In this document: positions 1-9,063 of the stretch, piece after piece | How positions within the stretch are numbered: the first letter of the stretch is position 1 | Layout of the letters: each line of letters opens with the position of its first letter | From: Azoarcus sp031546845 | GTDB taxonomy: Bacteria; Pseudomonadota; Gammaproteobacteria; Burkholderiales; Rhodocyclaceae | Reading direction: 5' to 3' | Assembly: GCA_031546845.1 (NCBI GenBank) | Contig: JAVBJT010000003.1 | Coordinates: forward strand, 5,641-69,640 | DNA length: 64,000 nucleotides | Made by a program: the position numbers and the translations under genes | The notes under the pieces: model-generated | The model's database searches: none | The model's input: the letters and a program-made list of their open reading frames with translations, nothing else | Told to the model about the DNA's origin: nothing

Positions 1-1
1 G

Positions 2-3000
2 AGCCGTGAAGCCAACGGGCGCTACCGCATCGGCTCGGTCGACGGCGGCCTGCACTACCTTTTCGCGCCGCTGACGCTGGACGAATACGACCCCTCGGGC
101 GAACGGGCTGGCTACCTGCCGCTGGTGGCCATGGAGGATCGCAACGGCAACCGCATCCGCCTGATCTACAACGACGCGGGCCAGCCCGTACACATCCACG
201 ACGCCGCAGGGCGCATCCTGGGCCTGCACTTCATCCCCATCGCGCTTCCCAACGGCCGTCAAGCCTGGCGGCTGCGCGGCGTGGCGCAACTGCACGGCGA
301 GCCGGGCGAGAACGGCATGTGGCCGCAACAGCAAGTCGAAGCGCTGGTGTTCTACGACTATTCCGCCGAAGGCGATCTGATCCGTGTGCAAAACGCCGCC
401 GGCAGCACCTTGCGCGAATACCGCTATAAAAACCACATCCTCGTCGAACACAACCAACCCGGCGCGCTAGTAGCCCAATACGAATACGACCAATACACGC
501 CGCAAGGCAAGGTTGTGCGCCACACCACCAACCTCGCGCAAACCTGGACCTTCGACTACCGCCCGGGCGAAACCGTCGTCACCGACCCGCTGGGCCGCTG
601 CACCCGTTACCAATTCAACGCTGACCAGGAACTGACGGGCCTGATCGATGCCGCCGGCCGGCTCACACGCATCGAACTGGACGCCTGGGGCAAACCCATC
701 CGCATCACCGACCCGCTGGGCCGCGCCACCCGCTACGCCTACGACGCATCGGGCAACACCAGCGCCATTATCGACGCCACCGGCGCCCGAACCGAAGTCC
801 AGTACCACGCCCAATGGCGCCTGCCCACGGCCATCACCGACGCGATGGGCGCGACCGCCCGCTACGACTACGACGCGCTGGGCAACCTGATCCGCGAAAC
901 CGACGCGCTCGGCCAGCAGACCGAATACAACCACGACGAGCGCGGCTTGGTCGTGCGCATCACCGATGCCAAGGGCGGCAGGCAACATCTGGACTACGAC
1001 GCCTCTGGCCAGCCCCTTTCGCACACCGACTGTTCCGGGCGTGCCACCCGCTACGAATGGGACGCCCACGGCCACCTGCAATCGGTGGTCAACGCCGCCA
1101 GTGCGCAAACCCATTACCGGCACGATCTCAAGGGGCGGCTACTTTCCATCCGGCATGCCGATGGCGCCTCCGAGCAGTTCAGCTATGACGCACACGGCCG
1201 CCTGATCGGTCACAGCGACCCACTAGGCGCCAAAACTGCCTGGGAATTGGATGCCGATGGCCTGCCGCGCGCGCGCATCGACGCCACCGGGCAACAACTG
1301 CGCTACCAATACGACGCCGCACGCCGACTGGTCGTGCTGGCCAACGAAAACGACGCTTACTACCGTTTCGCCTACGACACCAGCGACAACCTCACCGGCG
1401 AGCAAGGTTTCGACGGCCGCGTGACGCACTACGCCTACGATGCCGCCGATCAGCTCATCGAAAAGCGCGAACTGGGCACGCAAAGCGGCCCCGGCGTAAC
1501 CATTCCCGAGGACGACACGCCGGAGGCACTACGCACCAGCTACCGACGCGACAAGCTCGGCCGCCTGATCGAAAAAACCACCGGCCGCGCCAAGGACAAA
1601 CGCACCCAACGCACCCGCTACAGCTACGATGCGCTAGGCCGTTTGACGCAAGCACGCAACGAAGGCGGGCGCATCGAACTGGCCTACGACGCACTCGGCC
1701 AACTCACCCAGGAAAGCAGCCATATTCGGGGCCGTGACCACACCCTGGCGCACGCTTACGATACGCTGGGCAACCGCGTGCAGACCGTGCTGCCCGACGG
1801 CAGGACGCTCAACCATCTGTACTACGGCTCCGGCCACCTGCACCAGATCAACCTCGATGGCGAGCTCATCAGCGATATCGAGCGCGATGTCGCACACCGC
1901 GAAATCAGCCGTACCCAGGGGCAGTTGACCAGCCACTATCAGTACGATGCCATGGGCCGGCTGACCGACCAGCAAGCAATGAAAACTGCTGTCGGTCACA
2001 CGAGCGCTCCAGCGGTGCTGCGCCAATACCAATACGACAGCGCCGGCAATCTGACCAACCTGTTCGACCAGCGCTTCGGCGCCATCGCCTACCAGTACGA
2101 CGTGCTCGGCCGCATCCGCGCGGCCAATCAGGAACGCTTCGCCTTCGACCCGGCGCATAACCTACTCGACAGCGCCCGCAACACGCCGGCCCCCGCCTCC
2201 AACGGCAGCGCAGGCGCGATCAAGAACAACCGCCTGACGGTGTTCGAAGACAAACGCTACGCCTACGACACACACGGCAATCTAACCGAGAAGAGGATCG
2301 GCGCACACACGCGGATTCAGCTCGAATACGATCCGGAACATCAACTAGAACACGCAATCGTCGCCCGCAAGGGCAGCGAACAGCGCGTCGAATACGGCTA
2401 CGATGCCTTCGGGCGGCGGGCCTTCAAGAAAGACACCTTCGGCACGACGACTTTCGTGTGGGACGGCAACCGGCTATTTGCCGAGACGCGCGGCGCTCGA
2501 ACGATCACCTATCTGTATGAACCGGACAGCTTTGTGCCGCTGGCGCAGATCGAAAACCACGCCACGGCGGCGAACGAAGACGAAAAGCCGGCCGCCGACA
2601 TCCACTACTACCACAACGACCAGATCGGCACGCCGCACGAGTTGAGCAACGCAGATGGTCGGATCGAATGGCGGGCCAGCTACAAAGTGTGGGGCAACAC
2701 CGTCACGGTGGAATATCCGGAGCTAGACATCGCCAGGGCACAACAGCCGGATACCATCCATCAGCCGTTGAGATTCCAGGGGCAATATTACGATACGGAA
2801 ACCGGGCTGCATTACAACCGCTTCCGGTACTACGATCCGGATGTCGGAAGGTTCGTGACACAGGACCCCATCGGACTTGATGGGGGCGACAACCTCTATC
2901 AATATGCGCCTAATCCAGCAGGATGGATTGATCCACACGGGCTGGTCAAATTAAGACCAACTGACCCAACCAAAGGCTCTCTATCTAACATCGAAACGCG

Positions 3001-3337
3001 GTGTTGGTATTTACGAGAAGAGGAAGGCATTCTCTCTCAAATAGACTGCACAAAGTCACTAAAACAGCAAGCACGTAAAGCATCCCAGTTGCGCAATCAA
3101 GCCCGTATACGGGCACGATTATTAATGAAAGATAGACAAAAGGCTATTGATCTATACAAAACAGATCCAATGCTCACATTTAAAGACTTAGTAAGAAAAA
3201 AACAAACAAAAGGGCTAAAAGGAAATGATGCATACAAAGACATTATTGGATCTTCTAAAAAATCGAGAGAGAGCGTCAATAAATCTTTGCTGGAAGGAAT
3301 TGATTGCAATGACGTACTAAGCAAACTTGGAATATAA
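2..3337 (+). CDS. RHS/YD-repeat polymorphic toxin, 5' end outside window
   Basis: The frame is open from base 2, so the gene starts before the window; about 1111 codons are visible. Many YD repeats (YDALGRL, YDAxGNL types) build the RHS shell that encloses the toxin. The core ends with the RHS hallmark around 2840-2945 (VGRFVTQDPIGLDGG, then NLYQYAPNPAGWIDPHGL). After DPHGL the base composition drops sharply to AT-rich, and about 130 residues form a different, Lys/Arg-rich C-terminal domain, the expected place of the toxin. I do not recognise its enzymatic class. RHS toxins are typically delivered by type VI secretion or on the cell surface; no secretion genes are visible here. The next gene starts directly at the stop codon, as toxin-immunity pairs do. 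Confidence 0.93.
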   Translation, partial: SREANGRYRIGSVDGGLHYLFAPLTLDEYDPSGERAGYLPLVAMEDRNGNRIRLIYNDAGQPVHIHDAAGRILGLHFIPIALPNGRQAWRLRGVAQLHGEPGENGMWPQQQVEALVFYDYSAEGDLIRVQNAAGSTLREYRYKNHILVEHNQPGALVAQYEYDQYTPQGKVVRHTTNLAQTWTFDYRPGETVVTDPLGRCTRYQFNADQELTGLIDAAGRLTRIELDAWGKPIRITDPLGRATRYAYDASGNTSAIIDATGARTEVQYHAQWRLPTAITDAMGATARYDYDALGNLIRETDALGQQTEYNHDERGLVVRITDAKGGRQHLDYDASGQPLSHTDCSGRATRYEWDAHGHLQSVVNAASAQTHYRHDLKGRLLSIRHADGASEQFSYDAHGRLIGHSDPLGAKTAWELDADGLPRARIDATGQQLRYQYDAARRLVVLANENDAYYRFAYDTSDNLTGEQGFDGRVTHYAYDAADQLIEKRELGTQSGPGVTIPEDDTPEALRTSYRRDKLGRLIEKTTGRAKDKRTQRTRYSYDALGRLTQARNEGGRIELAYDALGQLTQESSHIRGRDHTLAHAYDTLGNRVQTVLPDGRTLNHLYYGSGHLHQINLDGELISDIERDVAHREISRTQGQLTSHYQYDAMGRLTDQQAMKTAVGHTSAPAVLRQYQYDSAGNLTNLFDQRFGAIAYQYDVLGRIRAANQERFAFDPAHNLLDSARNTPAPASNGSAGAIKNNRLTVFEDKRYAYDTHGNLTEKRIGAHTRIQLEYDPEHQLEHAIVARKGSEQRVEYGYDAFGRRAFKKDTFGTTTFVWDGNRLFAETRGARTITYLYEPDSFVPLAQIENHATAANEDEKPAADIHYYHNDQIGTPHELSNADGRIEWRASYKVWGNTVTVEYPELDIARAQQPDTIHQPLRFQGQYYDTETGLHYNRFRYYDPDVGRFVTQDPIGLDGGDNLYQYAPNPAGWIDPHGLVKLRPTDPTKGSLSNIETRCWYLREEEGILSQIDCTKSLKQQARKASQLRNQARIRARLLMKDRQKAIDLYKTDPMLTFKDLVRKKQTKGLKGNDAYKDIIGSSKKSRESVNKSLLEGIDCNDVLSKLGI

Positions 3338-3610
3338 ATGTTCAGCAAAATAGGCTCTTTCTGGATACTTCCACTACCAGAATTAGACACAAAAACAACC
3401 TCAGAAATTGATGTTATTTTACGCAATGAAACAACTTTTGAGGTTATTGATTACACCATGTCGCCCAATTCTGATATTTGGGAAATACGCTACGCTGATT
3501 ATATTTTTTTACTTGTAAATGATAGCGAATACGGCTGCGAACTTAGATCAATAACAAAAGAATCATTACAAGCTGGAAAAAATCTTTCCTCTTTGCTGAT
3601 CAAACCTTAG
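3338..3610 (+). CDS. Probable immunity protein for the RHS toxin
   Basis: The 90-residue ORF starts with ATG immediately after the TAA of the RHS gene, so the two are almost certainly translationally coupled. It is AT-rich like the toxin tip and unlike the GC-rich surroundings, which fits a toxin-immunity module swapped in as one unit. The sequence is acidic and aromatic, with no signal peptide or transmembrane segment, so it is probably a cytoplasmic binder of the RHS C-terminal domain. No family is recognised; the call rests on position, size and composition. Confidence 0.6.
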   Translation: MFSKIGSFWILPLPELDTKTTSEIDVILRNETTFEVIDYTMSPNSDIWEIRYADYIFLLVNDSEYGCELRSITKESLQAGKNLSSLLIKP

Positions 3611-3979
3611 AATTTTGATGATGTGCTCGGCTAACTCAACGGATGGTCCGAAAAAGCCAAGCACATCAAAACCCTGCCGTCTTACAGGAATGAATGGAAC
3701 GAAAAAAACGAGCAGGTCTCTGTTGCCAGGCAAGTGGATGTCATCAAACCATCCGGCAGCGATCAGACCGTCGCCTTCATCCGAGGCGACCGGATTCTGG
3801 TCCAGCCCAAAGGACTCGCCGCGCGGGTGTACAGCTACCAGCTCGGCGGCAATCCCCGCAGTGAGCGGATCGAGGCGGCGCCAGACGAACAGGAAATGCA
3901 GCAAAAGCTCGATGCTTTTCTGCAAACGGCAACCAACAGCTTGCTGAACAATACGGCCGGTGTCGCGGATGCCAAATAG
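3611..3979 (+). pseudogene. Decayed 3' fragment downstream of the RHS module
   Basis: Reading the frame that ends at 3979 gives a protein-like stretch of about 115 residues beginning LNGWSEKAK and ending NTAGVADAK, but an in-frame TAA lies at 3630-3632 and no proper start precedes it. GC content returns to the chromosomal value here. The simplest reading is the surviving 3' part of an older gene displaced when the AT-rich toxin/immunity pair was inserted. A GTG start at 3734 could allow an 81-residue product. Function unknown. Confidence 0.4.
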
Positions 3980-4025
3980 CGGGTACTGAAGAATCCATTA
4001 CAACCAGGGGCTTGGTATCGGCCGA

Positions 4026-4172
4026 TCACTTGTGGAAACCGCCGCCGCCACCTGTCCCGTGATACCCCGAACCGTTGCTCCAACCACGATAACTATCGTT
4101 GAGTTCGGCATAGTTGTAGCTTGTGATGGTTGCGCTGACGATCAGGCAGTAGATGATGTAAAGGATACGCAT
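4026..4172 (-). CDS. Small membrane-type protein of the DUF4178/SPFH/DUF350 cluster
   Basis: This 48-residue gene begins 3 bases after the DUF4178 stop codon on the same strand. The N-terminus is a single hydrophobic segment (ILYIIYCLIVSATIT), followed by a polar linker and a Gly/His-rich tail (GTGGGGGFHK). The tight spacing and plausible membrane anchor make it a likely last gene of the cluster. No function is known. Confidence 0.5.
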   Translation of the reverse strand: MRILYIIYCLIVSATITSYNYAELNDSYRGWSNGSGYHGTGGGGGFHK

Positions 4173-4175
4173 GCG

Positions 4176-5813
4176 TCAATCTTCTTCCGATGCACTCGGC
4201 TTGTTAAGCCAGGGTAACCATAGCAAGATGCAGCCGCAAATCATTGAGGCAGCATAATCATCGAACCCAATTCGCGGAATACTCGGCAAATTGATGAGCA
4301 GGAGACCCGCGGTGAAAATGAGAGCAACCCGTGAACTTTTACTTGCACTATCGAATCCCTCTTTTTCTATCTTGGCAAGCTCGGGGCGACGGAACCAGGT
4401 TGCGATATCTTGTGCGGTTACAGAGCGGGAGCGGCTCCAGGTAATTTCATTTTCATAGCGTTCGCACGTCAGCTTGTCTTCATTGTTTTTAGAGGTTCCT
4501 TGATAATCAATGATATAGGTAATGTCGTTGGGCCGGATATGCCATGTGAAGGCGCCGGCCGCGTAAATGACCTGACTGCCGTATTCCCACTGCTTGTTGA
4601 AGGTCTGGCCTGACAGTCGAACCGACTCGCCGCGTTGCTCCCGGGATGGCCAGCCACTGAGTTCCGTTACCAGCTCCCAGCCTTCCTTGGTTTCAACGAT
4701 CCAGCGGAAACCCTGCGCCGGGCTGTAGAGTAGATATTCGTACCAGGTAGAACTGCTGCCCTCCTCTCCCAACTCCTGACAGCGCATCAAGCCGATGAGC
4801 GTCCAGAGTTTGCCGCCGATCCTGGCCTGATCCCCCAGCTTGAGACTGCTGGCTTTGGCCTGTGCTTCACGCATGGCATGCACACCAAGCAGTTGCGCTT
4901 TATCCGCCGAAACATTCACATCCGCACGGCAGCTTGGGCATACGAGGTGGTGGGCTACACCGGGGTACCAAACCAGTGAACCGCCGCACATCGGGCATTG
5001 CAGTGCATTCGCCTTGCCGCGCAGCTTGCCGGCACTCTCCTTGATTTGATCTTCTGTACGCAGTAGCTGGCAGCGCAGGTCTTCAAGGGTAACTCCCTGG
5101 CCGTAATACAGTTCTGGCTTATCGGGTTGCGGTTGTTCGATAGACGAGAACTTATCGCCACCTTCCACCTTTCGGCCATTATCCTCGCTGTGCCCGAAGT
5201 CGATGGCGCGATCCCGGTCTGCTCCGGTGCCACTTATCGGCGGGCAATCCGTGTAGTCGAGTGTCAGGAAGTATTTACCCGCGCGGTAATCGGCCGCATA
5301 GGTGATCTGGTCCTCTTTCAGCGGAAACGGCAACTCGCCTTGTGCCTTGGTGCCAAGGTTTTTGGCGCTACGCACATCGGAAGCCACAAAGTCTTGATTG
5401 GCATACCAGACGGAGGCGTTCCCCGGTATCGTTTCAAGATAGGGCGGCGCCAGGGTGTAATGCTTTTCCTTGAGTTGGGTAATGGTGTACTGCCCACCAC
5501 TGTCCGACAGCCAACCGTCGTCGCCATCGTCGAAAAGCAGATACCACTCATTCCAGTAGCCACGGTCATACGCTTTCTGGAACCGGCCGATGACGGTGAA
5601 TCCACGGGACTGATAGCGGCCGGTCGTGCCTATCTGGATAAGCGAATAATCTTCCAGGGCAACGGCAGCCTTGCCATTGTCGACGAACGTATTGTCCGCT
5701 TGGCGCAAAAGCATGCTGTGGCAGTACTCGCAAACCACCATGGCACTGGTGGCGCTACGCACAGCGGTTTGTGCCCCGCAACTAGGGCAGGAAAGGTGGA
5801 AGATCGCGCTCAA
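4176..5813 (-). CDS. DUF4178-domain protein with zinc ribbons and a C-terminal membrane segment
   Basis: The 545-residue protein starts with a CxxC...CxxC zinc ribbon (CPSCGAQ near residue 10, CEYCHS near 28), followed by a beta-rich DUF4178-type domain (SLIQIGTTGRYQSRGFTVIG), a second zinc ribbon (CPMCGG, CPSCR) and a second DUF4178 repeat (LKLGDQARIGGKLWTLIG). About 50 hydrophobic residues near the end form one or two membrane helices. DUF4178 proteins recur next to DUF350, SPFH and polyamine synthase genes, exactly the neighbours here. Their biochemical role is not established; a membrane-associated stress complex is an inference. Start chosen at the ATG preceding the first zinc ribbon. 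Confidence 0.85.
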   Translation of the reverse strand: MSAIFHLSCPSCGAQTAVRSATSAMVVCEYCHSMLLRQADNTFVDNGKAAVALEDYSLIQIGTTGRYQSRGFTVIGRFQKAYDRGYWNEWYLLFDDGDDGWLSDSGGQYTITQLKEKHYTLAPPYLETIPGNASVWYANQDFVASDVRSAKNLGTKAQGELPFPLKEDQITYAADYRAGKYFLTLDYTDCPPISGTGADRDRAIDFGHSEDNGRKVEGGDKFSSIEQPQPDKPELYYGQGVTLEDLRCQLLRTEDQIKESAGKLRGKANALQCPMCGGSLVWYPGVAHHLVCPSCRADVNVSADKAQLLGVHAMREAQAKASSLKLGDQARIGGKLWTLIGLMRCQELGEEGSSSTWYEYLLYSPAQGFRWIVETKEGWELVTELSGWPSREQRGESVRLSGQTFNKQWEYGSQVIYAAGAFTWHIRPNDITYIIDYQGTSKNNEDKLTCERYENEITWSRSRSVTAQDIATWFRRPELAKIEKEGFDSASKSSRVALIFTAGLLLINLPSIPRIGFDDYAASMICGCILLWLPWLNKPSASEED

Positions 5814-5908
5814 AATCCGTGTTCTCGCCGAAAAACGTTCTTTTAATGCTTTGGTATTGTTGTCTGACCCGTTCGGGTATTGCTTGAATCACGGGCTGTC
5901 ATAGTCAT

Positions 5909-5930
5909 GGGCGGGCCGATTGGCCCGCCC
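5909..5930 (-). terminator. Strong GC hairpin after the SPFH gene
   Basis: A perfect 9-bp inverted repeat (GGGCGGGCC / GGCCCGCCC, 4-base loop) lies just past the SPFH stop on the minus strand. There is no T-run, so it may stabilise the upstream message or attenuate read-through into the DUF4178 gene rather than act as a classical terminator. Confidence 0.45.
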
Positions 5931-5938
5931 GCCGAAAA

Positions 5939-6970
5939 TCAGCCGATCAGTTTTTTCAGCACTTCGGCCTTGGCAGTGTCATAGTCGGCTTGCGCGATCA
6001 ATCCTTTGTCGAGCAATTCCTTCAATGTGGTCAGGCGCGCCTCCGGTGTTTCAGCGGCGCTCGGGACCGCCGCAGTCGCGACGGGAGCCGCCGCTGCGGC
6101 AGTGCCGGCCAGCCCGGCACGCATTGCATCGCTCATGATCTGCCCCATCCCGACGCCGGCAGCCAGCCCCGCGCCAATACCGGCGATGCCGCCTTCGTTC
6201 TGCGCCGCCAGCGGCAGGCTGTTGGCCACCTGATATTGGGTGAACCTGCCCATATCGCCGACCATGCCCATGGATATCCGCGTGTCGATGGCTTTCTGCA
6301 ACTCTTCCGGCAGCGAAATATTCTCGACGACGAAGGCGTCCAGCAACAAACCATAGCGGTCGAATGCCGGCACCATGGCTTCGTTTATCTTCTGCGACAG
6401 CAGGCTTTGGTTGCCGGCCATGTCGAGGAAGGGAATTTCCGAGCTGCCCAGCGTCGAGGTCATGGTGGTGACCACGAGGTTGCGCAACTGCTCATCCAGC
6501 GTGTCGCGCGTATATTCCTCGCGTGTGCCACTGATCTCGGTGTAGAACTTCTTCGGGTCGGCAATTTTGTAGGAATACATGCCGAAGGCGCGCAGCCGCA
6601 CCATGCCGAAATCCTTGTCGCGAATCGTGATGGGTTGCGCCGTGCCCCATTTGCGGCTCAGTTGCAGACGGGTGCTGAAGAAATACACGTCGGACTTGAA
6701 GGGGGACTCGAACAGCTTGTCCCAATTCTTCAGATAGGTCAGCACCGGCAGGGTATTCGTGGTCAGCTTGTAGGTGCCGGGGCCGAAAACGTCCGCGATT
6801 TTCCCTTCGTCCACGAACATCGCCATCTGCGATTCGCGCACGGTCAGGCTCGCGCCGTTCTGGATTTCCATATCCTGCATCGGAAAGCGCCAGGCCAGCA
6901 CGCCATCCTCGTCCTCGGTCCAGTGCAGGATGTCGATAAACTGTTTCTTGATAAAGTCCATCAGAGCCAT
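5939..6970 (-). CDS. SPFH/band-7 protein with C-terminal SHOCT domain
   Basis: The 343-residue protein has an N-terminal module typical of the virion core/YdjI-like SPFH group (GASLTVRESQMAMFVDEGKIADVFGPG near 40-65), a long SPFH body, a Gly/Ala-rich hydrophobic linker (about 255-300) and a C-terminal SHOCT-type helical hairpin (LKELLDKGLIAQADYDTAKAEVLKKL). SPFH proteins form oligomeric membrane scaffolds. It sits between DUF4178 and DUF350 on the same strand (24 bp from DUF350), a recurrent bacterial gene set. I infer a joint membrane-integrity role; the sequence does not show a catalytic site. Confidence 0.88.
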   Translation of the reverse strand: MALMDFIKKQFIDILHWTEDEDGVLAWRFPMQDMEIQNGASLTVRESQMAMFVDEGKIADVFGPGTYKLTTNTLPVLTYLKNWDKLFESPFKSDVYFFSTRLQLSRKWGTAQPITIRDKDFGMVRLRAFGMYSYKIADPKKFYTEISGTREEYTRDTLDEQLRNLVVTTMTSTLGSSEIPFLDMAGNQSLLSQKINEAMVPAFDRYGLLLDAFVVENISLPEELQKAIDTRISMGMVGDMGRFTQYQVANSLPLAAQNEGGIAGIGAGLAAGVGMGQIMSDAMRAGLAGTAAAAAPVATAAVPSAAETPEARLTTLKELLDKGLIAQADYDTAKAEVLKKLIG

Positions 6971-6994
6971 GACGCGAAACTCCAGATCAAGTGG

Positions 6995-7390
6995 TCAATA
7001 CTGGCAGGCGGCGCTGATGATGCCGACCGCCACCGAGATGGCGCCAAACAGGCCGCCGACCGCGATATTGTTGTTTTCCAACGCCTCCCCGGCATCGGGA
7101 ACCAGACGCGTGGCGCCCCAGTAGGCCAGCAACTGGATAACGGCGGCGCACACCGCCCAGAAGGCGAACATGATGAGATCGTTACTGTGCAAAACGCTGG
7201 AGGCGATCGAGAGTGAGAAGCCGATCGTGGCGCCGCCCAGCGATAACGCCGCCGCCGCGCCGCCCTCACGGATGAGGCGGAGTTCGCTGATGGGGGTGAT
7301 CCGCTCGTACAGCACAAGGAACAGGACAAGCATGATCAATCCCGCCCCCAAGTAAAGCAGATAGCTCAACAGTTGCTGTGTAATTGCCAT
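6995..7390 (-). CDS. DUF350 four-helix membrane protein
   Basis: The 131-residue protein consists of about four hydrophobic segments with the DUF350 pattern (LREGGAAAALSLGGATIGFSL; NNNIAVGGLFGAISVAVGI). It heads the minus-strand group with SPFH and DUF4178 and is transcribed divergently from the aminopropyltransferase gene, leaving about 140 bp for two promoters. DUF350 proteins are integral membrane proteins of unknown activity that co-occur with polyamine genes. Confidence 0.88.
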   Translation of the reverse strand: MAITQQLLSYLLYLGAGLIMLVLFLVLYERITPISELRLIREGGAAAALSLGGATIGFSLSIASSVLHSNDLIMFAFWAVCAAVIQLLAYWGATRLVPDAGEALENNNIAVGGLFGAISVAVGIISAACQY

Positions 7391-7531
7391 GAAGCGTCCT
7401 TCATTATTCTGAAATCAAGAGCACATGCCTGGCCGATTATAAATGGCCATGCACAAGCCGCGTGTACATACAATATGCGGTTTATCTATCGGGTGCCTCG
7501 GCAGCGCCGACTTTCGCGGCAGCCCCAATAT

Positions 7532-9040
7532 ATGCACAACCGCCTGCTCATCGTCTCCGTTTTTATCGTAGCTTCCTGCGGTCTGGCTTATGAGCTGATC
7601 GCCGGAGCTCTGGCGAGCTACCTGCTGGGCGATTCCGTACTGCAGTTTTCATCCATCATCGGCTGCTACCTTTTCGCCATGGGCGTAGGGTCGCACCTGT
7701 CCCGCTACGTTGACGACGACGATACCTTGGCGCGTTTCATCGACGTGGAGTTGCTGGTGGGGCTGATCGGCGGCATCTCCGCATTAACGCTGTTCGTCAT
7801 TTTCGGCTGGCTGTCGACACCGTTCCGCACCGTACTCTATGCGCTGGTGTTCGTTATCGGGGTGCTTGTCGGCATGGAGATTCCGCTGGTCATGCGAATT
7901 CTCAACAGCCGTCAGGAAGCGTTCCGCGAGATGGTCAGCCGCGTATTGACCTTTGATTATCTAGGGGCGCTAGCCGTATCGCTGCTGTTTCCGCTGGTGC
8001 TGGCTCCTCGGCTGGGGCTGGCGCGCACGGGCTTGCTGTTCGGCATCCTCAACGTCGGCGTGGCGCTGGTGGCCATCCGGGCATTCCGCGCCGATCTGAA
8101 ACGCCCCGGCTGGCTGGAGGCTCGCGCGCTGGGCGTACTGCTGCTGGCGACCGGCTTCGGCTATGCAGAACGCGTGACCAGTTGGTCGGAACAGGGTGTG
8201 CTGGGCGATCAGGTGGTGTATTCAAAGACTACACCGTATCAGCGGTTGGTGATCACCCGCTGGCTTGACGACACGCGCCTGTTCATCAACGGCAATCTGC
8301 AATTCTCCTCGCGCGACGAGCACCGTTATCACGAAGCATTGATCCATCCGGCGATGCAGGCGTTACCCGCCGCACGCCACGTACTCCTGCTGGGCGGCGG
8401 CGACGGGCTGGCGGCACGCGAACTGCTCAAGTACGGCCGCCTGGAGAGCATTACCCTGGTCGACCTCGATCCGGAAATGACGGAATTGTTTTCCACCGCG
8501 CCGGATCTGACGGCGCTCAATCAACACGCATTGACTGACAAACGGCTCACGGTGGTCAATGCCGATGCCGCGCAATGGCTGGAAAACAACGATGGCGTCT
8601 ATGATCTGGTCGTTATCGATTTGCCCGACCCTTCCAGTTTCGCGCTCGGCAAACTTTATTCCGTGCCGATGTATCAGCAAGTAGCACGGCATTTATCCGA
8701 AAACGGTTATATGGTCGTGCAATCGACCTCCCCCTACTACGCACCGCATGCTTTCTGGTGCGTGGTGGCGACACTGCGCGCGGCGGGATTTCACACTTGG
8801 CCGTATCACAACTATGTGCCGTCGTTCGGTGAATGGGGGTATGTTCTGGCCGGCAAACAGGATCGCTTCGTGGTGCCCGCGCACTATGACGTGCCAACGC
8901 GCTTCCTCGATGCCGAAGCGACCCGGCTGATGTTCAGCTTTCCGCCCGATATGAAAGCGCCCGATGTCGAGCCGAATTATCTGAATACCCAGGCACTGGT
9001 GCGGTATTTCGAGCAGGACTGGCATAACGCCATCCGCTGA
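7532..9040 (+). CDS. Membrane-fused polyamine aminopropyltransferase (spermidine synthase-like)
   Basis: The N-terminal ~200 residues hold six to seven transmembrane helices (SVFIVASCGLAYELIAGALA onward). The C-terminal part is a spermidine-synthase-like domain with the motif LLLGGGDGLAARELLKY (decarboxylated-SAM binding), LVDLDPEM and a VIDLPDPS active-site-like segment. Soluble spermidine synthases transfer an aminopropyl group to putrescine; the substrate of the membrane-fused group is unproven. I chose ATG 7532 because the first membrane helix then begins right after the start, as in this family; ATG 7475 in the same frame is the alternative. The gene diverges from DUF350 and is followed by an FAD oxidoreductase 23 bp downstream. 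Confidence 0.88.
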   Translation: MHNRLLIVSVFIVASCGLAYELIAGALASYLLGDSVLQFSSIIGCYLFAMGVGSHLSRYVDDDDTLARFIDVELLVGLIGGISALTLFVIFGWLSTPFRTVLYALVFVIGVLVGMEIPLVMRILNSRQEAFREMVSRVLTFDYLGALAVSLLFPLVLAPRLGLARTGLLFGILNVGVALVAIRAFRADLKRPGWLEARALGVLLLATGFGYAERVTSWSEQGVLGDQVVYSKTTPYQRLVITRWLDDTRLFINGNLQFSSRDEHRYHEALIHPAMQALPAARHVLLLGGGDGLAARELLKYGRLESITLVDLDPEMTELFSTAPDLTALNQHALTDKRLTVVNADAAQWLENNDGVYDLVVIDLPDPSSFALGKLYSVPMYQQVARHLSENGYMVVQSTSPYYAPHAFWCVVATLRAAGFHTWPYHNYVPSFGEWGYVLAGKQDRFVVPAHYDVPTRFLDAEATRLMFSFPPDMKAPDVEPNYLNTQALVRYFEQDWHNAIR

Positions 9041-9063
9041 ATTCCGCAGCCCTGACAATCGCC

